This document shows positions 53,736 to 62,833 of a stretch of DNA of 64,000 bases, piece after piece (position 1 is the stretch's first letter; each line of letters opens with the position of its first letter). This stretch comes from Hirschia sp964342355. Its GTDB lineage: Bacteria > Pseudomonadota > Alphaproteobacteria > Caulobacterales > Hyphomonadaceae. The position numbers and the translations under genes are program-made. The DNA is taken from positions 1-64,000 of the forward strand of contig CAYFFG010000012.1 in NCBI GenBank assembly GCA_964342355.1, given 5' to 3'. The notes beneath the pieces were generated by a model. It was not told where the DNA came from, did not search any database, and was given only the letters and a program-made list of their open reading frames with translations.

Positions 53736-54183
53736 TCAACCACACTCCAGCGACAAGCGCACCGACACCAGCTAGTTTTGACAAGGTAATCTGACGCACT
53801 TCCTGCCCAAACGCGCCAATATGGTCGAACGCGACAGACGCCAGCATTTGTCCGGCAATCACAGCAGCCAACCAGGCTGTTGAGCCAACACGCGGCACGC
53901 CGAAAGCAGTGGACGACACCATATAAAAACCCGCAACACCGCCCAAGAAAGCCCACCATGGCGCTGCCGAGAGTTTCTCAAATGACGGCAGTCCATGCCC
54001 CAGAATAAAACTGAGCGCCAACAGGATCAGCCAACCGCCTGTAAATGAAATGAGCGCAGCCTGAATTGGGCTCTCCAGCACCTGATTGAGCCGGCCATTC
54101 ACCATTCCCTGCGCAGACACCAGGACGCCTGCGAGCACTGCAAGCGCAATGATCAGGACATGTGGAATATGAGTCGCCGGCAT
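53722..54183 (-). CDS. Small DMT-family transporter (DUF606/YdcZ-like)
   Basis: A 153-residue inner-membrane protein with about five hydrophobic segments (LIIALAVLAGVLVSAQGMVNGRL, FTGGWLILLALSFIL, and so on), matching the single-half EamA-like DUF606 family. The start is placed at MPATHIP; a start eight codons earlier adds RRS-rich residues. Substrate unknown. It overlaps the 3' end of thiD by 14 bases. Confidence 0.85.
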   Translation of the reverse strand: MPATHIPHVLIIALAVLAGVLVSAQGMVNGRLNQVLESPIQAALISFTGGWLILLALSFILGHGLPSFEKLSAAPWWAFLGGVAGFYMVSSTAFGVPRVGSTAWLAAVIAGQMLASVAFDHIGAFGQEVRQITLSKLAGVGALVAGVWLIIRP

Positions 54184-54292
54184 TATGCTTCTCCTGAATA
54201 AACGCAATCAGGCGCCGGTTTGGATGGCAGCACTTGCTCACGGAGTAATCTTTGTTCAAGCAATGCGCGAGTTCTTTTAAAGGTTCAAGCAC

Positions 54293-55111
54293 ATGACCAG
54301 ACGCATCCCACTTTATCAAATTGACGCCTTTGCAAACGCGCCTCTAAAAGGAAATCCAGCAGCTGTGATGCCCGTGGACGCTTTCCTTCCCGATGACGTC
54401 ATGCAGGCAATCGCTGCTGAGAACAATCTCGCTGAAACAGCGTTCATTGTGCAAACCTCTGAGAATTCATGGGATCTGCGTTGGTTCACGCCGGAAATTG
54501 AGGTGCCATTATGCGGACATGCAACCCTTGCATCCGCCCACGCCCTCTTTGAGCACATCGGCTTTAGTGGCGATGTTATCCATTTTGACACCAAATCCGG
54601 TCGACTGAGCGTCAGCCGTCTTGAAGATGGCCAGCTAGAGATGGACTTTCCATCCTCACCGCCACAGCCAGTCGACATGCCTCAGGGACTTGTTGAAGCG
54701 TTAGACGCCACTCCGCTTGAAGTCTGGGCGTCAGGTTTTATCCTCGCGGTGTTTGAGAACGCAGATCAGATCCGAGCCCTCTCCCCAGATATTCCCGCGC
54801 TCAAAAATGTCAGCTCCGGCCTGCCCGGCGACAGAGGCAATGTCATTTGCGCTGCAACAGGTGACAATGGATATGACGTGGTGTCGCGTGTGTTCGCTCC
54901 TGGTTCCGGCATACCAGAAGACCCTGCCACTGGCTCAGCCCATTGCATCATCGCCCCACTGTTTGCAAACAAACTGGGGCGAAACAAACTGAAATGTTTT
55001 CAGGCTTATCCGGGGCGTGGCGGCGACATTGAAACGGAAGTTGTCGGTGACCGCGTCAAGCTGCGCGGCAACGCTGTGACCATTATGGAAGGCGTGTTCT
55101 TCCAAGCCTAA
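54293..55111 (+). CDS. PhzF-family isomerase/epimerase
   Basis: A 272-residue two-lobed protein of the PhzF family (diaminopimelate-epimerase-like fold). The N-terminal QIDAFANAPLKGNPAAV and the catalytic Glu48 in NNLAETAF, with CGHATLASAHALF and GIPEDPATGSAHCIIAP in the second half, are the family signatures. Most members outside phenazine clusters have unknown substrates. The C-terminal residues (GDIETEVVGDRVKLRGNAV) are standard. Confidence 0.92.
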   Translation: MTRRIPLYQIDAFANAPLKGNPAAVMPVDAFLPDDVMQAIAAENNLAETAFIVQTSENSWDLRWFTPEIEVPLCGHATLASAHALFEHIGFSGDVIHFDTKSGRLSVSRLEDGQLEMDFPSSPPQPVDMPQGLVEALDATPLEVWASGFILAVFENADQIRALSPDIPALKNVSSGLPGDRGNVICAATGDNGYDVVSRVFAPGSGIPEDPATGSAHCIIAPLFANKLGRNKLKCFQAYPGRGGDIETEVVGDRVKLRGNAVTIMEGVFFQA

Positions 55112-55189
55112 GCGCATCAAGTCCGCATTAGTAATTCGGTCACAAAGATCACGATTTACCATGCGATGAAGTTTCCATTTGACGTTGAC

Positions 55190-55262
55190 CCGGTGTTGAG
55201 AGATACCCGCGTCGGGCCAGCTCTCCCCAACGAGAGTCAGCCTATCTGTAAGGATAGGAGAC
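55190..55262 (+). promoter_or_regulatory. serC leader with alternative stems over the ribosome site
   Basis: GTTGAGAG (55195-55202) can pair with CTCTC...CAAC (55221-55231), and the same CTCTC can pair instead with GAGAG (55232-55236). A separate hairpin CCTATC (55241-55246)/GATAGG (55253-55258) overlaps the AGGAG Shine-Dalgarno at 55256-55260, ten bases before the serC ATG. A conserved serC leader RNA has been described in alphaproteobacteria; this may be that motif. Identity not tested. Confidence 0.5.
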
Positions 55263-55269
55263 AAAACAG

Positions 55270-56433
55270 ATGACGACTGTCGCTAAACCGGACGTGCGCC
55301 CTGCATGCCCGCACTTTTCATCGGGTCCGACTGCAAAGCGCCCGGGATTTTCGCTCCAAGCATTGGAAACTGCTGAACTTGGCCGCTCGCACCGCGCGAA
55401 AGGGCCAAAAGCCAAGCTTGCTGAAGCAATTGAACGCACCAAACAAATTCTGAACCTGCCTGAAGGTTACCGCGTTGGCATCGTGCCCGCCTCAGACACA
55501 GGCGCAGTTGAGATGTGCATGTGGTCCATGCTCGGCGCCAAGCCAGTGGACGTATTCGCATGGGAAAGCTTCGGTAGTGACTGGGTAACCGACGCCACGA
55601 AACAGCTGAAGTTGGAAAACTGTGAAACTTACACAGCTGACTATGGCCAGCTGCCGGACTTCACAAAAGCACGCGACGATGCTGACATCATCTTCACATG
55701 GAACGGTACGACTTCCGGCGTGCGCACACCAAACGCTGACTGGATCAAGCCAAACGCTGACCGTGTGGTAATCTGTGACGCAACATCAGCTGTGTTTGCA
55801 CAAGACATCCCGTTTGAAAAACTCGATGTCGTCACTTTCTCCTGGCAGAAAGTACTCGGCGGCGAAGCTGCTCACGGCATGCTGATCCTGTCGCCAAACG
55901 CAGTGAAACGCCTTGAGACATTCACGCCTGATCGCCCACTTCCAAAGCTTTTCCGCATGACCAAAAAAGGAAAGCTCAACGAAGGCATTTTCGAAGGCGC
56001 AACCATCAACACACCCTCCATGTTGTGTGTTGAAGACTACCTTCAGGCGCTGGACTGGGCTGAAAGCCTTGGCGGGGCTGCTGGTCTGAAAGCCCGTTCT
56101 GACGAGAGCCTTAAAATCCTTGAAGACTGGGTTGCTAAGACAGACTGGATTGGCTTCCTGTGTGAAGACGCGACGACCCGCTCTAACACTGGTGTCTGCT
56201 TTAAAGTGACTGACCCGCGTGTCGCCTCACTTGAGCCTGACGCACAGGCAGCATTTGTGAAAAAGCTGGTCGGTCTCGTGGAGAAAGAAGGCGTCGCCTT
56301 TGATTTCAACGGCTACCGCGACGCACCTCCAGGTCTTCGCATCTGGGTTGGCGCAACGGTTGAGCCATCAGACGTGTCCAAGCTCCTGCCTTGGCTCGAC
56401 TGGGCGCTCGCAGAAGCAGCTCAAGAGCTTTAA
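55270..56433 (+). CDS. serC: Phosphoserine aminotransferase
   Basis: Makes 3-phosphoserine from 3-phosphohydroxypyruvate and glutamate. The 387-residue PLP enzyme of the alphaproteobacterial/archaeal subtype has the cofactor lysine in TFSWQKVLGGE and DATSAVFAQDI, and it opens with PHFSSGPTAKRPGF. It heads the operon serC, MazG-like gene, serA, and has a structured leader. A ribosome site AGGAG is present but partly hidden in a hairpin. Confidence 0.95.
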   Translation: MTTVAKPDVRPACPHFSSGPTAKRPGFSLQALETAELGRSHRAKGPKAKLAEAIERTKQILNLPEGYRVGIVPASDTGAVEMCMWSMLGAKPVDVFAWESFGSDWVTDATKQLKLENCETYTADYGQLPDFTKARDDADIIFTWNGTTSGVRTPNADWIKPNADRVVICDATSAVFAQDIPFEKLDVVTFSWQKVLGGEAAHGMLILSPNAVKRLETFTPDRPLPKLFRMTKKGKLNEGIFEGATINTPSMLCVEDYLQALDWAESLGGAAGLKARSDESLKILEDWVAKTDWIGFLCEDATTRSNTGVCFKVTDPRVASLEPDAQAAFVKKLVGLVEKEGVAFDFNGYRDAPPGLRIWVGATVEPSDVSKLLPWLDWALAEAAQEL

Positions 56434-56457
56434 CAACACCAACTACAGGTGATCGCC

Positions 56458-56754
56458 ATGACGCGTGAAACCAGCAAAACCATTCTCAAATGGGGTGATG
56501 AAACCTTTGGCGAGGTGAGCAATCCCCTCGCCCTGATCAATCGCGCCCGCATGGAAATGGACGAGCTGGAAGAAGCGCTGACCGATAACGACAAAGAAGA
56601 AGCAGCGAAAGAGGCTGCTGACGTTGTCATCCTGCTCCACCGTCTAGTGGGCCTGATGGGCAAGGAATTGTCTGAAGAGGTCGACAAGAAAATGGCGATC
56701 AACCGTAACCGCACTTGGAAGACCGCCGGTGACGGAACCGGCGGACATATCTGA
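56458..56754 (+). CDS. MazG-like nucleotide pyrophosphohydrolase
   Basis: A 98-residue all-alpha protein. RARMEMDELEEAL followed by KEAADVVILLHRL fits the ExxE...D/ExxD metal-binding helices of the MazG/DUF550 family, and NRNRTW is the closing motif. Family members hydrolyse (d)NTPs to monophosphates. It is placed between serC and serA, 24 bp after the former and 43 bp before the latter, so it is part of the serine operon. GTG at 56449 is an alternative start. Confidence 0.82.
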   Translation: MTRETSKTILKWGDETFGEVSNPLALINRARMEMDELEEALTDNDKEEAAKEAADVVILLHRLVGLMGKELSEEVDKKMAINRNRTWKTAGDGTGGHI

Positions 56755-56797
56755 CCCCAATTCTCGCGCTTAAACAAAAAGCGCTCAGGAGATAAAC

Positions 56798-58375
56798 ATG
56801 ACGATTAAAGTTCTCATCTCAGACGACCTCGCTGAAGGCGCAGTCGACATCTTTAAAAACCGCGGCATCGAAGTTGATGTTAAGGTCGGCCTTTCCAAAG
56901 AAGAACTGATTGAAATCATTCCTCAATATGACGGTCTGGCTGTACGCTCCGCGACTAAGCCAAACGCTGACGTCATCGCAGCCGCAACCAATCTGAAAGT
57001 CATCGGCCGCGCCGGTATCGGTGTTGATAATGTCGACATCCCAGCAGCCACGGCAAATGGTGTGGTTGTGATGAATACGCCGTTTGGCAACGCCATTACA
57101 ACTGCTGAGCACGCGATCGCAATGATGTTCGCCGCCGCCCGTCAGATCCCAGCCGCTTCCGCCCGCACGCTAAACGGCGAATGGCCGAAAAAAGACTATG
57201 TCGGAACCGAGCTTTTCAGCAAAACACTCGGCCTGATTGGCGCTGGTAACATCGGCTCTATCGTGGCTGACCGCGCACAAGGTCTGCGTATGAAAGTTGT
57301 CGCTTACGACCCGTTCCTGACCGAGGAACGCGCCGTTGAGATGGGTGTTGAGAAAGTCGAACTGGACGCTTTGCTAAAGCGTGCGGACGTTATCACGCTC
57401 CACACACCACTGACTGACCAAACACGAAACATCCTGTCTGCTGATGCGCTAAACAAAACCAAAAAAGGCGTTATCATTGTCAACTGCGCCCGTGGTGGCC
57501 TGGTGGATGAAGCTGCATTACGCGCAGCACTTGATTCTGGTCATGTCGGCGCAGCTGCCTTTGACGTCTTTGTTGAAGAACCAGCTAAAGACAACATCCT
57601 GTTCGGCGCACCGAACTTTGTCGCCACACCACACCTTGGCGCATCCACAATGGAAGCTCAGGACAATGTAGCATTCCAAGTGGCAGAGCAGATGGCTGAT
57701 TACCTTTTGACAGGCGCTGTGACCAACGCATTGAACCTGCCATCCATCACAGCTGAAGAAGCGCCTCGCCTGAAGCCATTTGCGGCGTTGACTGAAAAGC
57801 TCGGCGAGTTTGCCGGTCAAGTTGCGGACGAAGGTTTCGATGCTGTTGAAATCGAATATGAAGGTGAAGTTTGCGAACTGAACCGCAAACCGCTGACGGC
57901 TGCAGCCCTTGCTGGCCTTCTGCGCGCATCCATGAAGGACGTAAACATGGTGTCTGCGCCTGCTATCCTGCAGGAGCGCGGCATTGACCTTAAAGAGTCC
58001 ACAACATGCGACAGCCCGACATTTGATAGCCTAATCCGCATCAAAGTGCGTGTTGAGGGCAAATGGCGCACAATCGCAGGTACGCTGCTAAACGGCGCAC
58101 CGCGTATTGTCGAAGTCAAAGGCATGCCGCTGGATGCAAAATTCCGCCCATTCATCCTGTTTGTGAACAATACAGACCAGCCTGGCTTTATTGGAGACCT
58201 TGGTTCTGCTCTGGGCGAAGCTGGCGTCAACATCGCGACCTTTAACCTTGGTCGTGAAGAAGCTGGCGGCGATGCGATTGCAATGGTCGGTATCGATCAG
58301 GATGTGCCTGCTGACACGCTCAACAAAATCCGCGCACTCCCACAAGTGCGCTACGCGAAGGTTCTGAAGTTCTAA
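56798..58375 (+). CDS. serA: D-3-phosphoglycerate dehydrogenase
   Basis: First enzyme of serine synthesis. The 525-residue long form has the NAD-binding GLIGAGNIGSIVADRA, the Arg in NCARGGLVD and the catalytic His in ATPHLGAST, then the intervening domain and a C-terminal ACT domain (FILFVNNTDQPGFIGDLGSAL) that senses serine in many homologues. AGGAGAT precedes the ATG. It ends the operon and has a terminator. Confidence 0.97.
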   Translation: MTIKVLISDDLAEGAVDIFKNRGIEVDVKVGLSKEELIEIIPQYDGLAVRSATKPNADVIAAATNLKVIGRAGIGVDNVDIPAATANGVVVMNTPFGNAITTAEHAIAMMFAAARQIPAASARTLNGEWPKKDYVGTELFSKTLGLIGAGNIGSIVADRAQGLRMKVVAYDPFLTEERAVEMGVEKVELDALLKRADVITLHTPLTDQTRNILSADALNKTKKGVIIVNCARGGLVDEAALRAALDSGHVGAAAFDVFVEEPAKDNILFGAPNFVATPHLGASTMEAQDNVAFQVAEQMADYLLTGAVTNALNLPSITAEEAPRLKPFAALTEKLGEFAGQVADEGFDAVEIEYEGEVCELNRKPLTAAALAGLLRASMKDVNMVSAPAILQERGIDLKESTTCDSPTFDSLIRIKVRVEGKWRTIAGTLLNGAPRIVEVKGMPLDAKFRPFILFVNNTDQPGFIGDLGSALGEAGVNIATFNLGREEAGGDAIAMVGIDQDVPADTLNKIRALPQVRYAKVLKF

Positions 58376-58399
58376 GCCTCGCTCAAATATGAGCACTTC

Positions 58400-58432
58400 A
58401 AGGGTCGCAAATTTCATTGCGGCCCTTTTTTA
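58400..58432 (+). terminator. Rho-independent terminator of serA
   Basis: AAGGGTCGCAA (58400-58410) pairs with TTGCGGCCCTT (58417-58427) with one G-U pair, followed by TTTT. It runs into the last codons of the convergent HxlR gene. Confidence 0.88.
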
Positions 58433-58828
58433 TGTGTTGGCGGCGTCGAACGCTTCACGCGCTTCCTGGATGCGGTGCATATTGTCTATGCCCCAGTCAG
58501 AAAGCGCCATTACGGGCACACATAGATCCTGGCCCAGCTCAGTCAGGCGATAATCCACGCGCGGCGGGATTTCCTGATAATCGATCCTTTGCACGACACC
58601 ATCGCGCTCTAACGACCTTAAAGTCTCTGTCAGCATTTTTTGAGAAATGCCTTCCAAAGACCGCCTCAACTCGCCGTTACGCATGACGTCATTCATGCGC
58701 GATGCATGAATGACCAATAATTTCCAGCGATTAGCCAGTAATTCCAGCACCTGCCTTGAGGGACAGGACGTACAGATTTTCAGTTCTTCTTCGCGCTCTG
58801 ACAGTGTTTTTTTCAGTTGCTGGTCCAT
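58430..58828 (-). CDS. HxlR-family transcriptional regulator
   Basis: A 132-residue winged-helix protein: Cys19 and Cys22 (ICTSCP) in the N-terminal part, then VLELLANRWKLLVIHA, and LRRSLEGISQKMLTETLRSLERDGVVQR, which is the HxlR recognition region, and the dimer-type C-terminus. The two close cysteines could sense redox or electrophiles, as in YodB-type members. It is divergent from the flavoprotein gene (58938), which is its likely target. Confidence 0.9.
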   Translation of the reverse strand: MDQQLKKTLSEREEELKICTSCPSRQVLELLANRWKLLVIHASRMNDVMRNGELRRSLEGISQKMLTETLRSLERDGVVQRIDYQEIPPRVDYRLTELGQDLCVPVMALSDWGIDNMHRIQEAREAFDAANT

Positions 58829-58937
58829 GTCAGCTCACTTTTTTGGGCAGTTACGAAAAGGTACGTACTACAAAATAGATAACCGCCCTCTCAGTTTCTA
58901 GTCATCAACGAGATTTCAACCGATGGAGACTGACATT

Positions 58938-59525
58938 ATGGCAAAAATCGCAATCGTTTATCATTCTGGCTATGGCCACACCAAAAAACTGGCTGAAGTC
59001 ATTCAGGATGGCGCAATCAAAGCTGGCGCGGACGCTGAACTTTACAACGCAGACGACCTAGCCTCCCCGGAAACAGGACCATGGGACGAGTTGGCGAAAG
59101 CTGACGCTATTGTTTTTGGCGCGCCTACTTACATGGGGTCAGCATCAGCTGGCTTTAAAGCGTTTGCTGACGCCTCATCTAAGGCTTGGTTCACAGGCCA
59201 GTGGAAAGACAAGCTGGCGGGCGGTTTTACAACATCCGGTTCTCCATCTGGCGATAAGTCAAACACGCTTGCGCAAATGGCGACCCTTGCTTCTCAGCAT
59301 GGCATGATCTGGGTCTCAACAGGCATGATGCCCGGATTTGGCATGGCGGATTCAGATTATGACACAGCCATCAACCGCCAGGGCTTTTTCCTTGGCGTGG
59401 GTGTTCAGGCCAAGAACGGCCTCCCACCAGAACAAGCGCCAGATGCAGCTGAATTAGAAACCGGCCGCCAGTATGGCGCACGTATCGCACATGCAGCTGC
59501 GCGTTGGACCCGCGGCGCAGCATAA
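58938..59525 (+). CDS. NAD(P)H:quinone oxidoreductase-like flavodoxin (WrbA-type)
   Basis: A 195-residue flavodoxin-like protein: YHSGYGHTKKLAE binds FMN, with APTYMGSASAGFKAFAD and the TTSGSPSGDKSNTL loop. It is related to WrbA/KefF-like quinone reductases. GGAG at 58926-58929 precedes the ATG at 58938; an in-frame ATG at 58923 adds five residues. It is divergent from an HxlR regulator with 109 bp between, the typical pairing for electrophile or quinone response. Confidence 0.9.
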   Translation: MAKIAIVYHSGYGHTKKLAEVIQDGAIKAGADAELYNADDLASPETGPWDELAKADAIVFGAPTYMGSASAGFKAFADASSKAWFTGQWKDKLAGGFTTSGSPSGDKSNTLAQMATLASQHGMIWVSTGMMPGFGMADSDYDTAINRQGFFLGVGVQAKNGLPPEQAPDAAELETGRQYGARIAHAAARWTRGAA

Positions 59526-59547
59526 ACACCCTCAAGAGTGCGCTCTG

Positions 59548-60267
59548 CTATCGTGGTGGGGCGCACCATAATGCGCTATCCGGGCCGTCGAACATTATGG
59601 TGACAAAGCCCAACCCCACGACCATCAGACCAATTACAACCTTCGTCGTGTCTGACCGGATCAATCTTGGAAGAAATGCTGCCCCCATCGCAGATGCGGT
59701 GACTGATGGAACAACACCCAGCGCAAATCCGAACATAACGCTAGCCGCATTTACAGCGTGGCCTGTGAACATGGCTGAAAAGAGCGCGGCATAGACCATC
59801 CCGCACGGTACAAATCCCCACAACATGCCGGCCGTCAGCGCCCCACCCCATTTGCCAAATGAGGCTGTGCGCGCCGCGCCAAAGGATGCGACCTTGTGCA
59901 AACCAATACTGACCGGCATCGATAGGCGCGCAATGCCTGCCATTAAGGGAACAATGCCCGTCATGGAAAAGCCAATTGCGATCAAAGTCATTGCCGAAAG
60001 ATACTGAAGGATGCGGAACGCGACATCCCGATCCATGAAGGAATATGCCTGGGACCCAAGAACACCGACCGCCACGCCTGCAGCAACATATGAAACAGAT
60101 TTTCCAAGCTGGGCGATCAACAATAACTTAGCTTGTTCGGCGGCAGTTTTGCCTTTTGCCACACCCAATATGTAAGAGGATGCTATCGGACCACACATCA
60201 GAGCGCAGTGCGGGGACGAAGCTAGCCCCAACAATAAGCCGCCGATGAAAGTGAGATTGTCCAACAT
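59548..60267 (-). CDS. TauE/SafE-like (DsbD_2) membrane protein
   Basis: A roughly 239-residue inner-membrane protein with about six hydrophobic segments. The repeated motifs SSPHCALMCGP in the first helix region and GFVPCGMVYAAL in the second half are the signatures of the urease accessory/sulfite exporter-like family (PF13386), in which the cysteines may handle metal or thiols. The start is placed at MLDNL; MFVAEQ at 60294 is an alternative. It lies downstream of ruvA on the same strand. Confidence 0.85.
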   Translation of the reverse strand: MLDNLTFIGGLLLGLASSPHCALMCGPIASSYILGVAKGKTAAEQAKLLLIAQLGKSVSYVAAGVAVGVLGSQAYSFMDRDVAFRILQYLSAMTLIAIGFSMTGIVPLMAGIARLSMPVSIGLHKVASFGAARTASFGKWGGALTAGMLWGFVPCGMVYAALFSAMFTGHAVNAASVMFGFALGVVPSVTASAMGAAFLPRLIRSDTTKVVIGLMVVGLGFVTIMFDGPDSALWCAPPR

Positions 60268-60345
60268 CAGCCGTTTTTGCTCCGCGACGAACACATCCGG
60301 CGTACTATCGCGCCATCAATCCCAGACATTCAATGCGGTGATTTG

Positions 60346-60969
60346 TCAGCTCGGCGCGAGCGCTTTTAACGCCGCTTTGATAAGTGCGCCCTCGTTGGCG
60401 TCCTCTCCAAGATCGCGCGCCGCCGACGCCACCGCCTTCTGCGCCTCGGCGGACGGATATCCTAGATTTGTCAGTGCTGAGACAGCCGCTTCACGTGTCG
60501 CTGTATCACTTCCCGCAACGGGCGCAGCAACCTGCTCAGGCGTTGGCAAATTCATTGAGAACACACCACCTGGCGGTGGCTTGCCTTTAAATTCAGACAC
60601 AACGCGTTCGGCCAGTTTCTTACCCACACCATGCGCACGCTGTACGCTGGCGGCGTCACCCAGCGCGATGGCGTCCATCAATTGCGCTGGTGTTAGCGCG
60701 TCCAGAATGGAAAGTGCTGCTTTTGCGCCAACGCCTGGCGCATCTTGAAGGCGGCCAAACCAGGCACGGTCTTCTGGTGTTGCAAATCCAAAAAGCTTGA
60801 TCGCATTTTCAGACATCTGGGTCTCAACAAACAACTCCCCCGCTTCGCCCAATCGAAGGTGAGAGAGCGTTCGTGAGCTGCAGTTAAGGAGATACCCAAC
60901 ACCATTTACATCAAGTACGACCTGACCGTCGCCAATCGCTGAAACTGTTCCGCGTAGTCGTGCGATCAT
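60346..60969 (-). CDS. ruvA: Holliday junction DNA-binding protein RuvA
   Basis: RuvA binds the four-way junction as a tetramer and anchors RuvB. The 207-residue protein has the OB domain (MIARLRGTVSAIG), the helix-hairpin-helix core (FGRLQDAPGVGAKAALSIL, RAHGVGKKLAERVV) and a C-terminal domain (VSALTNLGYPSAEAQKAV) that touches RuvB. Its ATG overlaps the ruvC stop by four bases. Confidence 0.96.
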   Translation of the reverse strand: MIARLRGTVSAIGDGQVVLDVNGVGYLLNCSSRTLSHLRLGEAGELFVETQMSENAIKLFGFATPEDRAWFGRLQDAPGVGAKAALSILDALTPAQLMDAIALGDAASVQRAHGVGKKLAERVVSEFKGKPPPGGVFSMNLPTPEQVAAPVAGSDTATREAAVSALTNLGYPSAEAQKAVASAARDLGEDANEGALIKAALKALAPS

Positions 60970-61469
60970 GCGGAAATTTTCATTGTGCGTTGTGGGCGGT
61001 GATGCGCAGTCGTGATGGCGATCGCCAGCGCGTCAGCTTCATCTTCAGTCATGGCCGGCGCCTTAGGCAGCAGTTTTTTCATCATGTAGCCGACCTGTGA
61101 CTTGTCTGCAGAACCGGTTCCGACAACACACTGCTTGACCGCGCGCGGTGCAAATTCCGCTACACTCAGACCTGCCATCGCCATCCCAGCCATTGCCGCG
61201 CCGCGCGCCTGACCCAACAACAGGGTCGAGCGTGGGTTTACATTGACGAATGTTTCTTCAAGGCCCGCTTCATCCGGACGAAACTCTTCGATGACCGCGT
61301 GAAGTCCGCAAACAATCGTGCGCAAGCGTTCGGACATGGGCGCGTCAGTGTCGGGTTTGATGACGCCGTGGCCCACCCAGGCCATGCGTGTGCCGTGCAT
61401 CTGAATGACACCCCAGCCGGTATTCCTAAGTCCCGGATCAACGCCGAGAATGCGAATCGCTTCAGTCAT
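60966..61469 (-). CDS. ruvC: Crossover junction endodeoxyribonuclease RuvC
   Basis: Resolves Holliday junctions. The 167-residue protein has the acidic motif ILGVDPGLRNTGWG (catalytic Asp near residue 10), the Glu in GLEETFVNVNP, and the C-terminal EADALAIAITTAHH Asp/His site. The start is placed at MTEAIR; an ATG three codons earlier exists. ruvC-ruvA overlap; ruvB is elsewhere in the window. Confidence 0.96.
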   Translation of the reverse strand: MTEAIRILGVDPGLRNTGWGVIQMHGTRMAWVGHGVIKPDTDAPMSERLRTIVCGLHAVIEEFRPDEAGLEETFVNVNPRSTLLLGQARGAAMAGMAMAGLSVAEFAPRAVKQCVVGTGSADKSQVGYMMKKLLPKAPAMTEDEADALAIAITTAHHRPQRTMKISA

Positions 61470-61624
61470 AAGGGCCACCCTAACCTGTCCTGGAGCGAGA
61501 TTGAAACAATCTCATTCGCACCATGCGCCAGTCCCGCGCGCATATGACAGGAAAGTCATGTACCTCCCGTTAATATGCTTGGGGCATGGTAGGGTTAATA
61601 GCAAATATTGTTTGAGACGTCTTC

Positions 61625-62347
61625 ATGTCAGGCAAAACAGAAAAGAAAGAGCACCTCTTCGCACGCCGAAGTGTGATGACAGCCCTTGGCGGATTGGTAT
61701 TCACTCCAACCGCATTTGCTCTTGCGCCGCCGATGCTGCGCCTGCCAGCGTCTTTTCTTTATGTTCGCGTCGATAAGTTTGGCGAAGCCGGTATTGGTCA
61801 GGTTGATCATCAAGCCTGGCGCATGTTCGCCTCTCGTCTTGGCGGATTAGTCACCCGGATCGAGCCTATCGCACCGACCAAGCTTTTAATGTCACATGCG
61901 CCTGAATTTGATGGCGGCGGCGCTGCTGTTCTCTCTGCTCGCACAATCGGCGCACAGGCCGGCTATGATTACATTATTATTTACGGGCATACGAACGCAT
62001 CAGAAATCCAGCCTGAAAAGTCCGTCGTGGATGCTGAACCAAATGCATATGCCCGTCAGACCCGTTCCAAGTCTGGCGTCAAATGGATCATGAGCAAATT
62101 TTCCAAAGACAAACCCAAACCAACCAAAACCATATTTGGAGAAGCGCACCTTTTTGATGTGCGTGGCGGCGGCAGCCCTTTGGCCTCTAGTTGGGTAGAA
62201 GCGGACAATCGTCCGTCTTGGGGTATTTTGCGCGAAAAAACGCAGGCGCGCAAAGACATCGTTACCGAGCTGGCTTTGGATATGGAGCAGCAGGTGCAAT
62301 TACTGGCGCGCAGAAATTTCCGCGCACTGAGCACTATCGTCAACTAA
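61625..62347 (+). CDS. Unknown exported protein with Tat-like signal
   Basis: I do not recognise this 240-residue protein. Its N-terminus has paired arginines (FARRSVMTALGG) and a hydrophobic stretch ending near FALAPP, so Tat or Sec export is plausible. The rest has an alternating hydrophobic pattern (YIIIYGHTNAS, ATKTIFGEAHLFDV-like segments), no cysteine and a mildly basic middle (KFSKDKPKPTKT). It stands divergent from ruvC and convergent with the UPF0260 gene. Confidence 0.78.
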   Translation: MSGKTEKKEHLFARRSVMTALGGLVFTPTAFALAPPMLRLPASFLYVRVDKFGEAGIGQVDHQAWRMFASRLGGLVTRIEPIAPTKLLMSHAPEFDGGGAAVLSARTIGAQAGYDYIIIYGHTNASEIQPEKSVVDAEPNAYARQTRSKSGVKWIMSKFSKDKPKPTKTIFGEAHLFDVRGGGSPLASSWVEADNRPSWGILREKTQARKDIVTELALDMEQQVQLLARRNFRALSTIVN

Positions 62348-62359
62348 TCTAATGCTGCC

Positions 62360-62818
62360 TTAAAACTCCGTATCGTCATCCCATTCGACGATCCAGTTGA
62401 CTTCATCGCCCTCGATTATGACGTCTTCACTGATGGTCTTGCCAAGGACTGACCGCCCTTCCTTATGGACACGATTGCGGTCTCCGCAGACGAGGTGGTG
62501 CCATTCCGGCAGGTCTTTTCCCTCAGCCAACAAGCGGTATGCGCATGTGGATGGCATCCACTTCAGCGCCGAGACGTTTTCTGGACTTAAAATCACACAA
62601 TCAGGAACAATTGCTTTGCGGTTTTCATAGTCCGCGCATCGGCATGTCGCCGCTTCAAACAACTTACAATGAAGCCGCGTATAGGCAATCTCACCTGAGT
62701 CTTCGTCTTCAAGCTTTAAAAGACAGCATTTGCCGCAGCCGTCGCACACGCTCTCCCATTCATGTTGTGACATGTCGGAGAGAGATTTCGTTTTCCAGAA
62801 TGGCGCAATATCAGTCAT
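62360..62818 (-). CDS. UPF0260/YcgN-family cysteine-cluster protein
   Basis: A 152-residue protein with a dense cysteine set: CDGCGKCC near residue 25, then Cys in HCKLF, TCRCADY, PDCVIL, TCAYR and VCGDR. This is the YcgN/UPF0260 family, probably binding a metal or Fe-S cluster; function unknown. WHHLVCGDRNRVH is the family hallmark. It is 15 bp downstream of the helical unknown gene. Confidence 0.9.
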   Translation of the reverse strand: MTDIAPFWKTKSLSDMSQHEWESVCDGCGKCCLLKLEDEDSGEIAYTRLHCKLFEAATCRCADYENRKAIVPDCVILSPENVSALKWMPSTCAYRLLAEGKDLPEWHHLVCGDRNRVHKEGRSVLGKTISEDVIIEGDEVNWIVEWDDDTEF

Positions 62819-62833
62819 TGCGCCTATGTCGAC

